64,000 nucleotides of DNA from Rhodospirillales bacterium. GTDB lineage: Bacteria > Pseudomonadota > Gammaproteobacteria > Nevskiales > Nevskiaceae. The position numbers and the translations under genes are program-made. Shown one piece after another: positions 1 through 8,972 of this stretch (position 1 is its first letter; the number at the start of each line of letters is the position of its first letter). The notes beneath the pieces were generated by a model. It saw nothing but the letters and a program-made list of their open reading frames with translations, had not been told where the DNA came from and made no database searches. The DNA is taken from the NCBI GenBank assembly GCA_903970615.1, contig CAJCJH010000085.1:1-64000 (forward strand). Direction: 5' to 3'.

Positions 1-891
1 GCCGGATTGATCCAAAGCCTGGCCGACAAGCTGAGCCAGCATCCGGAAGATGCCGAAGGCTGGTCTTTGCTCGGCCGTTCGTATTTCGCCTTGCAGCGTT
101 TCGACGATGCGGCCAAAGCGTATGGCGAAGCCAACGCGCATGCGAAGGCGCCGAATGCGGAATGGCTCACCGACGAAGGCGAGGCGCTGGCGTTCGCGGA
201 TGAACAGAATCTGGTCGATCGATCCGCCAAGCTGTTCGATCGCGCGCTGCAATTGCAGCCGGATTTGGGCAAGGCGCTTTGGTACGGAGGGCTTGCGGCC
301 GCGCAAGGCAACGACATTGCACGCGCGCGGATGTTGTGGACGCAGCTGGCGCAGCAGGATTTACCCGCGCCGATGCGCGCGGTGCTGCAGGAACGGATGA
401 CGGCACTGGATAGCGCGATGCCGGCTGCGGATTCGAGTGAGATATCTGATTCCTCCGCGAGTTCCTCGGCGGTCGCTTCGGCGGGTGCCGCAACAGATTC
501 TTCATCCACTGCTTCAACGGTTTCGGCCACGGCCGGGAATTCCGCTGTGACTTTGCATCTGCGGATCGCACTGGCGCCTGCGCTGTCGAACAAGGTTCCC
601 GCCGGCGCGACTTTGCTGGTGTTCGCCAAGGCCGATGGCGGTCCGCCGATGCCGCTCGCCGTGCTGCGCGTGCCGGGCGCAACGCTGCCGCTGGAAGTGG
701 TTCTCGACGACAGTCTGGCGATGATGCCGGCGATGAAGCTGTCGCGGTTCGATCATTACTTCGTCACCGCGCGGTTATCGAAAGCCGGCATGGCGCAAGC
801 GGCGTCGGGCGATTTGCAGGGCAGCCTGAAAGTGTCGCGCGGCGAGGCTGGCCAGTTGCAGCAGTTGACCATCGATTCGATCGTGCCGTGA
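1..891 (+). CDS. ccmI: Cytochrome c maturation protein CcmI (CycH), C-terminal part, cut by the window start
   Basis: The frame is open from base 1, so the N-terminus lies outside the window. The visible part has tetratricopeptide-like helices (about residues 5-130, with motifs such as EGWSLLGRSYFAL and ALQLQPDLGKALWYGGLAA). A Ser/Ala/Thr-rich linker follows, then a beta-rich C-terminal domain from about residue 180 (LRIALAP, GATLLVFAKA, MPAMKLSRFDHYFVTARLSKAG). This is the layout of CcmI, which holds apocytochrome c for the haem lyase CcmF/CcmH in the periplasm. The family is assigned from pattern recognition. The rest of the ccm operon would be expected upstream, outside the window. Confidence 0.8.
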   Translation, partial: AGLIQSLADKLSQHPEDAEGWSLLGRSYFALQRFDDAAKAYGEANAHAKAPNAEWLTDEGEALAFADEQNLVDRSAKLFDRALQLQPDLGKALWYGGLAAAQGNDIARARMLWTQLAQQDLPAPMRAVLQERMTALDSAMPAADSSEISDSSASSSAVASAGAATDSSSTASTVSATAGNSAVTLHLRIALAPALSNKVPAGATLLVFAKADGGPPMPLAVLRVPGATLPLEVVLDDSLAMMPAMKLSRFDHYFVTARLSKAGMAQAASGDLQGSLKVSRGEAGQLQQLTIDSIVP

Positions 892-1146
892 ACTTGGCTA
901 AGCCGATCGGATCAGTGTGGTCAGCGGTCTACTGCCATTTTCTACACACTGCGGTGTCATCGTAATGCCAGCGCGATCCTTGAAGCTTGGGCCGAGGTCT
1001 GGCCGAATCCTTGCTCGAATGTTGGCTTGAAAGTCCGCTTGAACGTCTGCTCGAAAGGCTGGCAAGCCGCTTGTTGCGCTGAAGATTGACGTCGAATCAC
1101 CGGTTCACAAAATTTATTTGACGATATTGTTTAACGCCCACTCAAC

Positions 1147-2010
1147 ATGACCGCTTCCATCATTCAGCTGCAAAGCCTGCCATCGGCGCTGCCGATTTTT
1201 TTCAACGCGGCGTTAACGGCGACGCGCAAGCCCGGCAAGAAGATCACGCTGCCGCAATTGCAGGTGCAGGTGCCGGCGGTAAAGATCGAACCAGCGCGGC
1301 TGCGCGCATATAACCAACTACTCGGATTCGCGGAGGGTGAAAGCCTGCCGCTGACGTATCCGCATGTGCTCGGCAGCGCCTTGCACATGCACCTGATGGC
1401 GCAGCCGCAATTCCCGCTGCCGATGCTGGGGCTGGTGCATCTGCGCAACGAGATCGAGCAAACGCGGCCGCTGCTCGCCACCGAAATTTTCGACTTGCGA
1501 GTGGCTTTGACTGAAAGCCGCGAGGTGCAGCCAGGCCTCGAATTCGACTTCGTCACCGAATTCGCAGTCGAAGATAGCGGCACGATCTGGCGCGGCGTTT
1601 CCACGTATCTGTACCGCATCAGCGGCAAGCCGCGCGTGCGCACGCGCGCAGCCGCGCCCGAGGAAATTCCGCTGTCGAAATATGTGGCGCTCGATGCATC
1701 GGCGGATATCGGCCGCCGTTATGCGAAGGTTTCGCGCGATTACAATCCGATCCACCTTTATGCCGTCACCGCCAAATTGTTCGGTTTCAAGCGCGCGATT
1801 GCGACCGGCATGTGGACCGCGGCGCGCGCGCTGGCGCTGCTGCAACAGGAGTTGGGAATTGCGCCGCAGAAATACGAATTCCAGTTCCGACAGCCGTATC
1901 TGCTGCCGGGCCGCGCAGCGCTGCGTTATGAGCCGGGCAGCAGCAAATTGGATTTCGCGCTGGTCGGCGCCGATGCCGGGAAAATCCACTTGATTGGCAC
2001 CCTGCGCTAA
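1147..2010 (+). CDS. MaoC-family hotdog acyl dehydratase
   Basis: A 287-residue protein whose C-terminal half carries the hydratase-2 motif: RRYAKVSRDYNPIHLY followed by FGFKRAIATGMW, around residues 195-225. The Asp and His of DYNPIH are the catalytic pair in (R)-specific enoyl-CoA hydratases. The N-terminal half resembles a degenerate first hotdog domain, so this is probably a double-hotdog protein acting on an acyl-CoA or acyl-ACP thioester. It stands alone: 255 bases of apparently empty sequence precede it and galU follows on the same strand. The physiological substrate cannot be read from the sequence. Confidence 0.8.
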   Translation: MTASIIQLQSLPSALPIFFNAALTATRKPGKKITLPQLQVQVPAVKIEPARLRAYNQLLGFAEGESLPLTYPHVLGSALHMHLMAQPQFPLPMLGLVHLRNEIEQTRPLLATEIFDLRVALTESREVQPGLEFDFVTEFAVEDSGTIWRGVSTYLYRISGKPRVRTRAAAPEEIPLSKYVALDASADIGRRYAKVSRDYNPIHLYAVTAKLFGFKRAIATGMWTAARALALLQQELGIAPQKYEFQFRQPYLLPGRAALRYEPGSSKLDFALVGADAGKIHLIGTLR

Positions 2011-2130
2011 ACTATGCATCCGTTTGATCCACCTTCCAACCCATCTTCAGGCAAGCCATCCGGCGCTGATAAAATTGAGCTTCCGCCGGACCCTAACTCC
2101 TTAGCCGCAGAAACCGCCACAGAGAACCGA

Positions 2131-3048
2131 ATGCGCATCAGAAAAGCCGTTTTCCCGGTTGCCGGTCTGGGTACGCGATTCCTTCCCGCCACTAAGGCCA
2201 GCGCCAAGGAAATGCTGCCGATCGTGGACAAACCGCTGATCCAGTACGCAGTGCAGGAAGCGATTTCCGCTGGCGCCGAAGAGCTGATTTTCATCACCGG
2301 CCGCTCGAAGAATTCGATCATGGATCACTTCGATAAAGCCTACGAACTGGAGGCCGAACTCGCCAGCCGCGGCAAGGGCAAGCTGCTCGAAACCGTGCAG
2401 GAAATCCTGCCGCCGGGCATCACCTGCATTTTCATCCGTCAGGCTGAAGCGCTGGGTCTGGGTCATGCAGTTTTGTGCGCCTGGCCTGCAGTGGGCGACG
2501 AGGATTTTTCGGTGATCCTCGCCGACGATCTGATCGATGGTCGCCTGCGTCCCTGCCTTGCGCAGATGCAGCGCGTTTATCAGGAATACGGCACCAGCGT
2601 GATCGCGGTCGAGCGCGTGCCACAGGAAGATGTTTCAAGTTACGGCATCGTCGAAACGCAGCCGGTCGGGCCGGGTTTGGGTGAAATTCGCCGCATCGTC
2701 GAAAAGCCGAAACCGGCGGAAGCCACCAGCAATCTCGCCGTCGTCGGCCGCTATATTCTGACGCCGCGCATTTTCAAATTGCTCGAACGCACGCAGCGTG
2801 GCGCCGGCGGCGAAATCCAGCTGACCGATGCGATCAGCGCGATGATCCAGGAACAGACCGTGCTGGCGTACGAATTTGAAGGCACCCGCTACGATTGCGG
2901 CAGTAAGCTCGGCTATTTGAAAGCCAATGTCGAATACGGTTTGAAGCATCCCGAACTCGCGGACGGCTTCCGCGAATATCTGCACGAACTCACTGCGGAC
3001 TGGAAGCAGTCGCCGGCTGAAAAAGTGGTGAAGGCCGCGAAGAAGTAG
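2131..3048 (+). CDS. galU: UTP--glucose-1-phosphate uridylyltransferase
   Basis: GalU makes UDP-glucose from UTP and glucose 1-phosphate, a precursor for LPS, exopolysaccharide and trehalose. The nucleotide-binding signature AGLGTRFLPATKASAKEML lies near residues 9-27, followed by PIVDKPLIQYAVQEA. Later blocks include VIAVERVP, IVEKPKP and GGEIQLTDAI, and FEGTRYDCGSKLGYLKAN lies near the end. The frame is open from an ATG at 2014, but the extra 39 residues are Pro/Ser-rich and unlike the family. Starting at 2131 gives 305 residues, close to the roughly 300 usual for GalU, and puts the conserved MRIRKAVFPVAG at the N-terminus. Confidence 0.95.
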   Translation: MRIRKAVFPVAGLGTRFLPATKASAKEMLPIVDKPLIQYAVQEAISAGAEELIFITGRSKNSIMDHFDKAYELEAELASRGKGKLLETVQEILPPGITCIFIRQAEALGLGHAVLCAWPAVGDEDFSVILADDLIDGRLRPCLAQMQRVYQEYGTSVIAVERVPQEDVSSYGIVETQPVGPGLGEIRRIVEKPKPAEATSNLAVVGRYILTPRIFKLLERTQRGAGGEIQLTDAISAMIQEQTVLAYEFEGTRYDCGSKLGYLKANVEYGLKHPELADGFREYLHELTADWKQSPAEKVVKAAKK

Positions 3049-3090
3049 CCGCCGCGATTCGCGGCCGCGCAGCGGTTCAAGGACAAAATC

Positions 3091-5964
3091 ATGAGTGGAT
3101 CGAAATACCAGAGCCTGATCGAATCGTCTTCGATTCAAGGTGCGAATGCCGATTATGTCGAGGATTTGTACGAGCAGTTTCTCGACGATCCGGATAGCGT
3201 GGATGTCGAATGGCGCGCTTATTTTCGCGGCGTGCAAGCGCCTTCCGGCGCGCCGGATGTGCCGCATTCGCCGGTGCGCGCGCGCTTCGCCAAACTCGCA
3301 CGCGAGCGCAAAACCACTGCGGCCACTGGCTCTGCCAGCGAAGCGCGCTTCGATGCGCGCGCGGCGGAAAAACAGGCGGCGGTATTGCGCCTCATCAACT
3401 ATTACCGCGTGCGCGGGCATCAGGCTGCGAAGCTCGATCCGCTCGGTTTGACGCCGGTTAATTACGTGCAGGATCTCGATCCCACGTTCCACGGCTTGCA
3501 GCCGGAGGACATGGATTCCGAGTTCAATACCGGCACGCTGGCGGCGGCGGATCGTCTGCCGCTGCGGGAAATCATCCGCATCGTCAAAGCGGTTTATACC
3601 GATACCATCGGCGCCGAATATATGTACATCACGGAAACGGCGCAGAAGCGCTGGATCCAGAAACGGCTCGAAGGCGAGGTGTTCAAGCCGCGCCTGACAC
3701 CCGAGCAAAAGAAGGATGTGCTAACGCAGCTTGCCGGTGCGGAAGGGATCGAGCGCTATCTCGGCAATAAATATGTCGGCCAGAAACGCTTCTCGCTGGA
3801 AGGCGGCGATTCGCTGATTCCGCTGCTGGACGAGTTGATGCGCGTGGCGGTAAGTCGCGGCGTTGAAGATATCGTCATCGGCATGGCGCATCGCGGCCGG
3901 CTCAACGTGCTGGTCAACGTGCTGGGCAAATCGCCGAAGGATTTATTTGCTGAATTTGAAGGCAAGTATTCGGCGGAAAGTCTCACGCGCTCAGGCGATG
4001 TGAAGTACCACATGGGCTTTTCCACCGATATCGAAATCATCGGTAAACGCTTGCATCTGGTGCTGGCGTTCAATCCCTCGCATCTGGAAATCGTCAATCC
4101 GGTGGTGGAAGGTTCGGTGAAAGCGCGGCAGGTGCGCCGCGGCGATGAAAAAGGCGAGCGCGTGGTGGCTGTCTTGATTCATGGCGACGCCGCGTTCGCC
4201 GGCCAGGGCGTGGTGATGGAGACGCTGCAGCTGTCGCACTCGAAGGGCTACAGCACCGGCGGCACCGTGCATATCATCGTCAACAATCAGATCGGTTTCA
4301 CCACGCCGAATCCGATCGAAGTGCGCGAAGGCCACGAGGCTCGCACCTCGCGTTATTGCACCGATATCGCCAAGCTGCTCGAAGCGCCGGTGTTTCATGT
4401 GAATGGCGACGATCCGGAGGCGGTGGTGTTCGTCACCCGCTTGGCGATGGATTTCCGCAACGAATTCCACAAGGATGTGATCGTCGATCTGTGCTGCTAT
4501 CGCCGCCACGGCCATAACGAAGCCGATGAACCCGCCGCCACCCAGCCGGTGATGTACGACGCCATTCGCAAACAGCCGACCACTTTCACGCTGTATGCGC
4601 AAAAGCTGGTGCAGCAGGGCGTGATCGGCAAGGACGAACCCGAAGCGCTGGCGCTGGCTTACCGCGATGGTCTCGATGCCGGCGAAAACATCGCCCGCAC
4701 CACGCTCGGCATGGTCGGCAATCAGTACACCGTTAATTGGTCGAATTACCAGAAGGGCAGTTGGGATACGCCGGCCGATACGGCCATGAGTCTCGAAACC
4801 ATCCAGCGGCTCGCGGCGCAACTGCACAAGATGCCGCCGAATTTCACGCTGCATCCGCGCGTACAAAAGATTTACGAAGATCGCGTGAAAATGGCGGCTG
4901 GCGAATTGCCGATGGACTGGGGCTTCGCCGAAACGATGGCCTACGCCGGACTAGTGCAGGAAGGTTTTTCGGTGCGTCTGGTCGGTCAGGATTCACGCCG
5001 CGGCACCTTCTTCCATCGTCACGCCACGATTCACGATGTGAAGACCGGCGAGAGTTATACGCCGTTGCGTCATCTGGATGCGGACAAGCATCGTTTCGTC
5101 GTCAACGACACCCTGCTCAGCGAAGAAGGCGTGCTCGGTTTTGAATACGGCTACAGCACGGCGGACCCGGACACGATGGTGATCTGGGAAGCGCAGTTCG
5201 GCGATTTCGTCAACGGCGCTCAGGTCGTGATCGATCAGTTCATCGCATCGGGCGAGGCCAAGTGGGGTCGTCTGTGCGGTCTGACAATGTTCCTGCCGCA
5301 TGGCTTTGAAGGTCAGGGTCCGGAACATTCTTCGGGTCGTCCGGAACGCTTCCTGCAGCTATGCGCAGCGAACAACATGCAGGTTTGCATGCCGTCGACT
5401 CCGGCGCAGTTTTTCCACATGATCCGCCGGCAGATGAAACGCTCGTTACGCTTGCCGCTGATCGTGATGACGCCGAAATCGCTGCTGCGGCACAAACTTT
5501 CAGTGTCGCATCTGGACGACCTCACCAATGGTCGGTTTCAGATGGTGATCGGCGAAACCGAAAAGCTCGACGCCGCCAAGGTCAAGCGCATCGTGTTCTG
5601 CGCCGGCCGCGTTTATTACGATCTGATCGAAGCGCGCGCGGCAGCCAAGCGCGATGACGTCGCCATCGTCCGCATCGAACAGTTGTATCCGTTCCCGCGC
5701 TCGGAATACGAAACGCAGATCGCCAAATATCCGAATGCGAAAGAAGTGCTGTGGTGCCAGGAAGAGCCGGAAAATCAGGGCGCTTGGTATCAGATCAAGC
5801 ATCGCCTGCGCGCCTATCTGGCGGACGATCACGATCTGCTTTATGCCACCCGCAAAGGCAATTCGACCACCGCGGTCGGTTATCTCAAGGTGCATCAGCG
5901 CGAGCAGGAAGAACTGGTGCGCGCCGCACTCGAAGGCGGCCTGCCGGTTCGCGGCGGCGCCTGA
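3091..5964 (+). CDS. sucA: 2-oxoglutarate dehydrogenase E1 component
   Basis: The thiamine-diphosphate-dependent E1 decarboxylase of the TCA cycle, 957 residues, full length for the family. The N-terminal E2-binding segment is present (YVEDLYEQFLDDPDSVDVEWRA). The ThDP/substrate core includes GMAHRGRLNVLVNVLGK, AFNPSHLEIVNPVVEGS, LIHGDAAFAGQGVV and IIVNNQIGFTT (about residues 265-410). The C-terminal transketolase-like part includes GFEGQGPEHSSGRPERFLQL and VLWCQEEPENQGAW. AAGGA lies about nine bases upstream of the ATG. sucB follows after 64 bases, so the two are probably co-transcribed. No lpd gene for the E3 subunit follows. Confidence 0.97.
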   Translation: MSGSKYQSLIESSSIQGANADYVEDLYEQFLDDPDSVDVEWRAYFRGVQAPSGAPDVPHSPVRARFAKLARERKTTAATGSASEARFDARAAEKQAAVLRLINYYRVRGHQAAKLDPLGLTPVNYVQDLDPTFHGLQPEDMDSEFNTGTLAAADRLPLREIIRIVKAVYTDTIGAEYMYITETAQKRWIQKRLEGEVFKPRLTPEQKKDVLTQLAGAEGIERYLGNKYVGQKRFSLEGGDSLIPLLDELMRVAVSRGVEDIVIGMAHRGRLNVLVNVLGKSPKDLFAEFEGKYSAESLTRSGDVKYHMGFSTDIEIIGKRLHLVLAFNPSHLEIVNPVVEGSVKARQVRRGDEKGERVVAVLIHGDAAFAGQGVVMETLQLSHSKGYSTGGTVHIIVNNQIGFTTPNPIEVREGHEARTSRYCTDIAKLLEAPVFHVNGDDPEAVVFVTRLAMDFRNEFHKDVIVDLCCYRRHGHNEADEPAATQPVMYDAIRKQPTTFTLYAQKLVQQGVIGKDEPEALALAYRDGLDAGENIARTTLGMVGNQYTVNWSNYQKGSWDTPADTAMSLETIQRLAAQLHKMPPNFTLHPRVQKIYEDRVKMAAGELPMDWGFAETMAYAGLVQEGFSVRLVGQDSRRGTFFHRHATIHDVKTGESYTPLRHLDADKHRFVVNDTLLSEEGVLGFEYGYSTADPDTMVIWEAQFGDFVNGAQVVIDQFIASGEAKWGRLCGLTMFLPHGFEGQGPEHSSGRPERFLQLCAANNMQVCMPSTPAQFFHMIRRQMKRSLRLPLIVMTPKSLLRHKLSVSHLDDLTNGRFQMVIGETEKLDAAKVKRIVFCAGRVYYDLIEARAAAKRDDVAIVRIEQLYPFPRSEYETQIAKYPNAKEVLWCQEEPENQGAWYQIKHRLRAYLADDHDLLYATRKGNSTTAVGYLKVHQREQEELVRAALEGGLPVRGGA

Positions 5965-6028
5965 GTTTTCCGCATTGAGCACCGGCCTGCATCGCAACTG
6001 AATTGAAGAACATAAAAACGGAGTTCGA

Positions 6029-7291
6029 ATGAGTATCGAGATCAAAGTCCCCAACCTGCCGGAATCGGTATCGGAAGCCACGATCGCCGGCTGGCATTTC
6101 AAGGCGGGAGACACCGTCAAGCGCGAGCAGAATCTGGTCGATCTCGAAACCGATAAAGTCGTGCTGGAAGTTCCGGCCACCGCCGATGGCGTGCTGAGCG
6201 AAGTGCGGATCGCGCCGGGTGCGACGGTCAAGGCCGGCGATATTCTAGGCGTGCTCGAACAAGGTTCCGCCGCATCCGCGCCCGTCGCCAAAGTGAAAGA
6301 CTCAACGCCCGCCGGCGGCGATACCGCAGGCGGCGGCGCCAAGCCCGAGCAGAAATCTGCCGACAAGCCGGCGGCTGAAAGCGACGACGAAGGTCAAAGC
6401 CCGGCGGTACGCAAGCTGCTCGCTGAACTCGGACTTTCCGCTGCGCAAATCACCGGTACCGGCAAAGGCGGCCGGCTGACCAAGGAAGACGTGCAGGCGT
6501 TCGCCGATAAACCCAAAGCCGCACCGGCCGCGACTCCGGCCAAGGCGGAAGCCGCCGCGCCGAAGCCGGCAACGAAATCCACCGCCGGCGCGCGTGAAGA
6601 ACAGCGCGTGCCGATGACGCGCATCCGTGCGCGCATCGCCGAACGTCTGGTCGAAGCGCAGGCCACGGCGGCGATGCTGACCACCTTCAACGAAGTCGAT
6701 CTGAAAGCCGTTTCCGACATCCGCGCGAAGTTCAAGGAGCCGTTCGAGAAAGCCAATGGCGTGAAGCTCGGCTTCATGTCGTTCTTCGTCAAGGCCGCGA
6801 TCGAAGCGCTGAAAAAATTTCCCGCGGTGAATGCCTCGATCGACGGCGCCGATGTGGTGTATCACGGCTTTTACGATGTCGGCGTTGCGGTCTCCACCGA
6901 GCGCGGCCTGGTGGTGCCGATCCTGCGCGATGCGGATGCGCTGTCGTTCGCCGAAATCGAAAAGGCCATCGTCGAGCTGGGTGCGAAAGCGCGCAACGGC
7001 AAGCTGACGATGGACGATCTCACCGGCGGCACGTTCTCGATCACCAACGGCGGCACCTTCGGCTCGATGATGTCGACGCCGATCCTGAATCCGCCGCAGG
7101 CGGCGATTCTCGGCATGCACGGCATTTTCGATCGGCCGGTCGTGGTTGCAGGCCAGATCGTGATCCGGCCGATGATGTATCTGGCGCTGACTTACGATCA
7201 CCGCCTGATCGATGGCCGCGAAGCGGTGCTGTTCCTGCGCTCGATCAAGGAATCGCTGGAAGATCCTTCGCGCATGCTGCTGCAGGTTTGA
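6029..7291 (+). CDS. sucB: Dihydrolipoyllysine succinyltransferase, 2-oxoglutarate dehydrogenase E2
   Basis: A 420-residue E2 subunit that transfers the succinyl group to CoA and forms the core of the complex. The N-terminal lipoyl domain has the lipoylation motif ETDKVVLEV (Lys43). An Ala/Pro-rich linker leads to a peripheral-subunit-binding domain ([29 protein letters not shown], about residues 125-162). A second linker leads to the catalytic domain, which ends with [13 protein letters not shown] carrying the active-site His and Asp near residues 390-395. It is linked to sucA upstream and followed by a strong intrinsic terminator. Confidence 0.97.
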   Translation: MSIEIKVPNLPESVSEATIAGWHFKAGDTVKREQNLVDLETDKVVLEVPATADGVLSEVRIAPGATVKAGDILGVLEQGSAASAPVAKVKDSTPAGGDTAGGGAKPEQKSADKPAAESDDEGQSPAVRKLLAELGLSAAQITGTGKGGRLTKEDVQAFADKPKAAPAATPAKAEAAAPKPATKSTAGAREEQRVPMTRIRARIAERLVEAQATAAMLTTFNEVDLKAVSDIRAKFKEPFEKANGVKLGFMSFFVKAAIEALKKFPAVNASIDGADVVYHGFYDVGVAVSTERGLVVPILRDADALSFAEIEKAIVELGAKARNGKLTMDDLTGGTFSITNGGTFGSMMSTPILNPPQAAILGMHGIFDRPVVVAGQIVIRPMMYLALTYDHRLIDGREAVLFLRSIKESLEDPSRMLLQV

Positions 7292-7312
7292 CGCGAGTCC
7301 CTGAACGCTCAC

Positions 7313-7341
7313 ATCTGCGCGATCGGTCGCGCAGATTTTTT
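7313..7341 (+). terminator. Rho-independent terminator after sucB
   Basis: A perfect 10-bp stem, ATCTGCGCGA paired with TCGCGCAGAT, has a TCGG loop and runs into a six-T tract. It lies 21 bases past the sucB stop codon and ends the sucAB transcript before the efflux operon. Confidence 0.93.
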
Positions 7342-7574
7342 GCAGCAGTATCGAGGCGCAAAATCGATCGTCAACGATGATGGTCGATGCTGTTCGACGG
7401 CTGAGCCATCGTTAGTTGCGCCGCAAAGGCACAAGGTTTTTGCAACAGTTCTTTACCTCGTTTGAACGCGAACTGATCCGCGATGGATGGCGTCCAACGG
7501 GCGCGGTGCGGCATATTGTCATTTGCTCAGATTGAAGTTCAGTCATCCAAACCTTGCGGGAAACGGGAATTCGT

Positions 7575-8843
7575 ATGCGCAGAACGCTGGTCGTAGCACT
7601 GGCGCTGGTCGTCGCGCTCGCGGCAGGGTGCTCCAGGTCTTCCTCGTCAGGCACCTCGGCTGCGGCCAGGAAAGCGCATGGAGGTGCTGGCGACGATGGC
7701 CCGGTGCCGGTAACCGTGGTGCCGGTGCAAAGCCAGGACGTACCGATTTATCTCGATGGTCTCGGCTCGGTGCAGGCGTTCAACAATGCCACGCTGCAAG
7801 CGCAGGTGAGCGGTCAGCTGGTGGCCGTGCCGTTCAAGGAAGGCGACGAGGTAAAGCGCGGCGATCTGATCGCCAAGGTCGATCCGCGGCCGTATCAGGC
7901 AATGCTCGACGAGGCGATCGCCAAGCGCGCGCAGGATCAGGCGGCGCTGGTCAGCGCGCGGCTGGATTTGAAGCGCTATCAGGATTTGTTGCCGGATGGC
8001 TTCGTCACGCATCAGCAGGTCGATCAACAGATTGCCACCGTCGGCAGCGATGAGGCGCTGGTGCAATCCGATGCCGCCGCGATCGAGAACGCGCAGGTGC
8101 AATTGTCGTACTGCACGATCCGCGCGCCGTTCGATGGCGTGGTCGGCATTCGTCTGGTCGATGTCGGCAATCTGGTGCAGGGCGGTAGTTCCAGCGGCAT
8201 CGTCGTCATCACGCAGATCAAGCCGATCTCGGTGAGTTTCACTTTGCCCGAGCAGTCGCTAACCGAGATCCGCAAAGCCGATACGCAAAAGCTGACCGTG
8301 GTGGCCTTGAACCGCGACAATAAGTCGGAAGTCGCGCGCGGTGAGTTGCTTGCGTTCGACAACCAGATCGACCAAACCACCGGCACGATCAAGCTGAAAG
8401 GAACCTTTGCAAATACGGATAAAGCGCTGTGGCCCGGCCAGTTTGTCAACATCCGGCTGCTGGTCCGCACACAAAAAAATGGCCTGACGATTCCCGCGCA
8501 GGCGGTACAGCGCGGGCCCAACGGCGCGTTCGTGTACGTGGTGAAGCCGGATCAAACCGTCGAGATGCGCAGCGTGAAACTGACGCAGTCCGAAGATGGC
8601 GTGGCGCTGATCGGCGATGGCCTCAAGGCCGGTGAGCAGGTGGTGACCGATGGCCAGTATCGCTTGCAGCCCGGTTCCAAAATCACTACGTCGACCGCCG
8701 CCGCTGCGCCCTCAACGCCCGGCAAGCAAGCGCTGGCCGATGATCCCGGTGCGACCACGGCAGCGGGCGGTACGACCGGCGGCGGCACCGGCGGCGCGAG
8801 TTCCGGCGGCACTGCGCCGGCCGCTGCATCTGGCAAGCAGTGA
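7575..8843 (+). CDS. RND efflux periplasmic adaptor lipoprotein (MdtA-like)
   Basis: A membrane-fusion protein linking an inner-membrane RND pump to an outer-membrane channel. Starting at the ATG at 7575 (GGGA just upstream) gives a lipoprotein signal with lipobox LAAGC and the lipidated Cys at residue 19. An upstream TTG at 7554 would add seven residues. The core has a lipoyl/beta-barrel hairpin (ATLQAQVSGQLVAVPFKEGDEVKRGDLI, split by a coiled-coil hairpin around RLDLKRYQDLLPDGFVTHQQVDQQ, then CTIRAPFDGVVGIRLVDVGN) and an adaptor domain (IKPISVSFTLPEQ, LWPGQFVNIRLLV). The last 40 or so residues are a Gly/Thr/Ser/Ala-rich low-complexity tail. Two RND permeases follow. Confidence 0.92.
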   Translation: MRRTLVVALALVVALAAGCSRSSSSGTSAAARKAHGGAGDDGPVPVTVVPVQSQDVPIYLDGLGSVQAFNNATLQAQVSGQLVAVPFKEGDEVKRGDLIAKVDPRPYQAMLDEAIAKRAQDQAALVSARLDLKRYQDLLPDGFVTHQQVDQQIATVGSDEALVQSDAAAIENAQVQLSYCTIRAPFDGVVGIRLVDVGNLVQGGSSSGIVVITQIKPISVSFTLPEQSLTEIRKADTQKLTVVALNRDNKSEVARGELLAFDNQIDQTTGTIKLKGTFANTDKALWPGQFVNIRLLVRTQKNGLTIPAQAVQRGPNGAFVYVVKPDQTVEMRSVKLTQSEDGVALIGDGLKAGEQVVTDGQYRLQPGSKITTSTAAAAPSTPGKQALADDPGATTAAGGTTGGGTGGASSGGTAPAAASGKQ

Positions 8844-8972
8844 TCGCAGACATACAGTGAGTACACCCGTGATGCGACGGTTTGCACTGACTATCAAGCG
8901 CAAGCTCGATCACAATTTCATACCTGTTTTCGGGCGCGATCTTCGGCGCAATTTCGGGCGTAATCCCGGCCG

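Noticed and set aside
2014-2130. 39-residue N-terminal extension of GalU
   Set aside because: Pro/Ser-rich, absent from the family; the conserved start lies at 2131.
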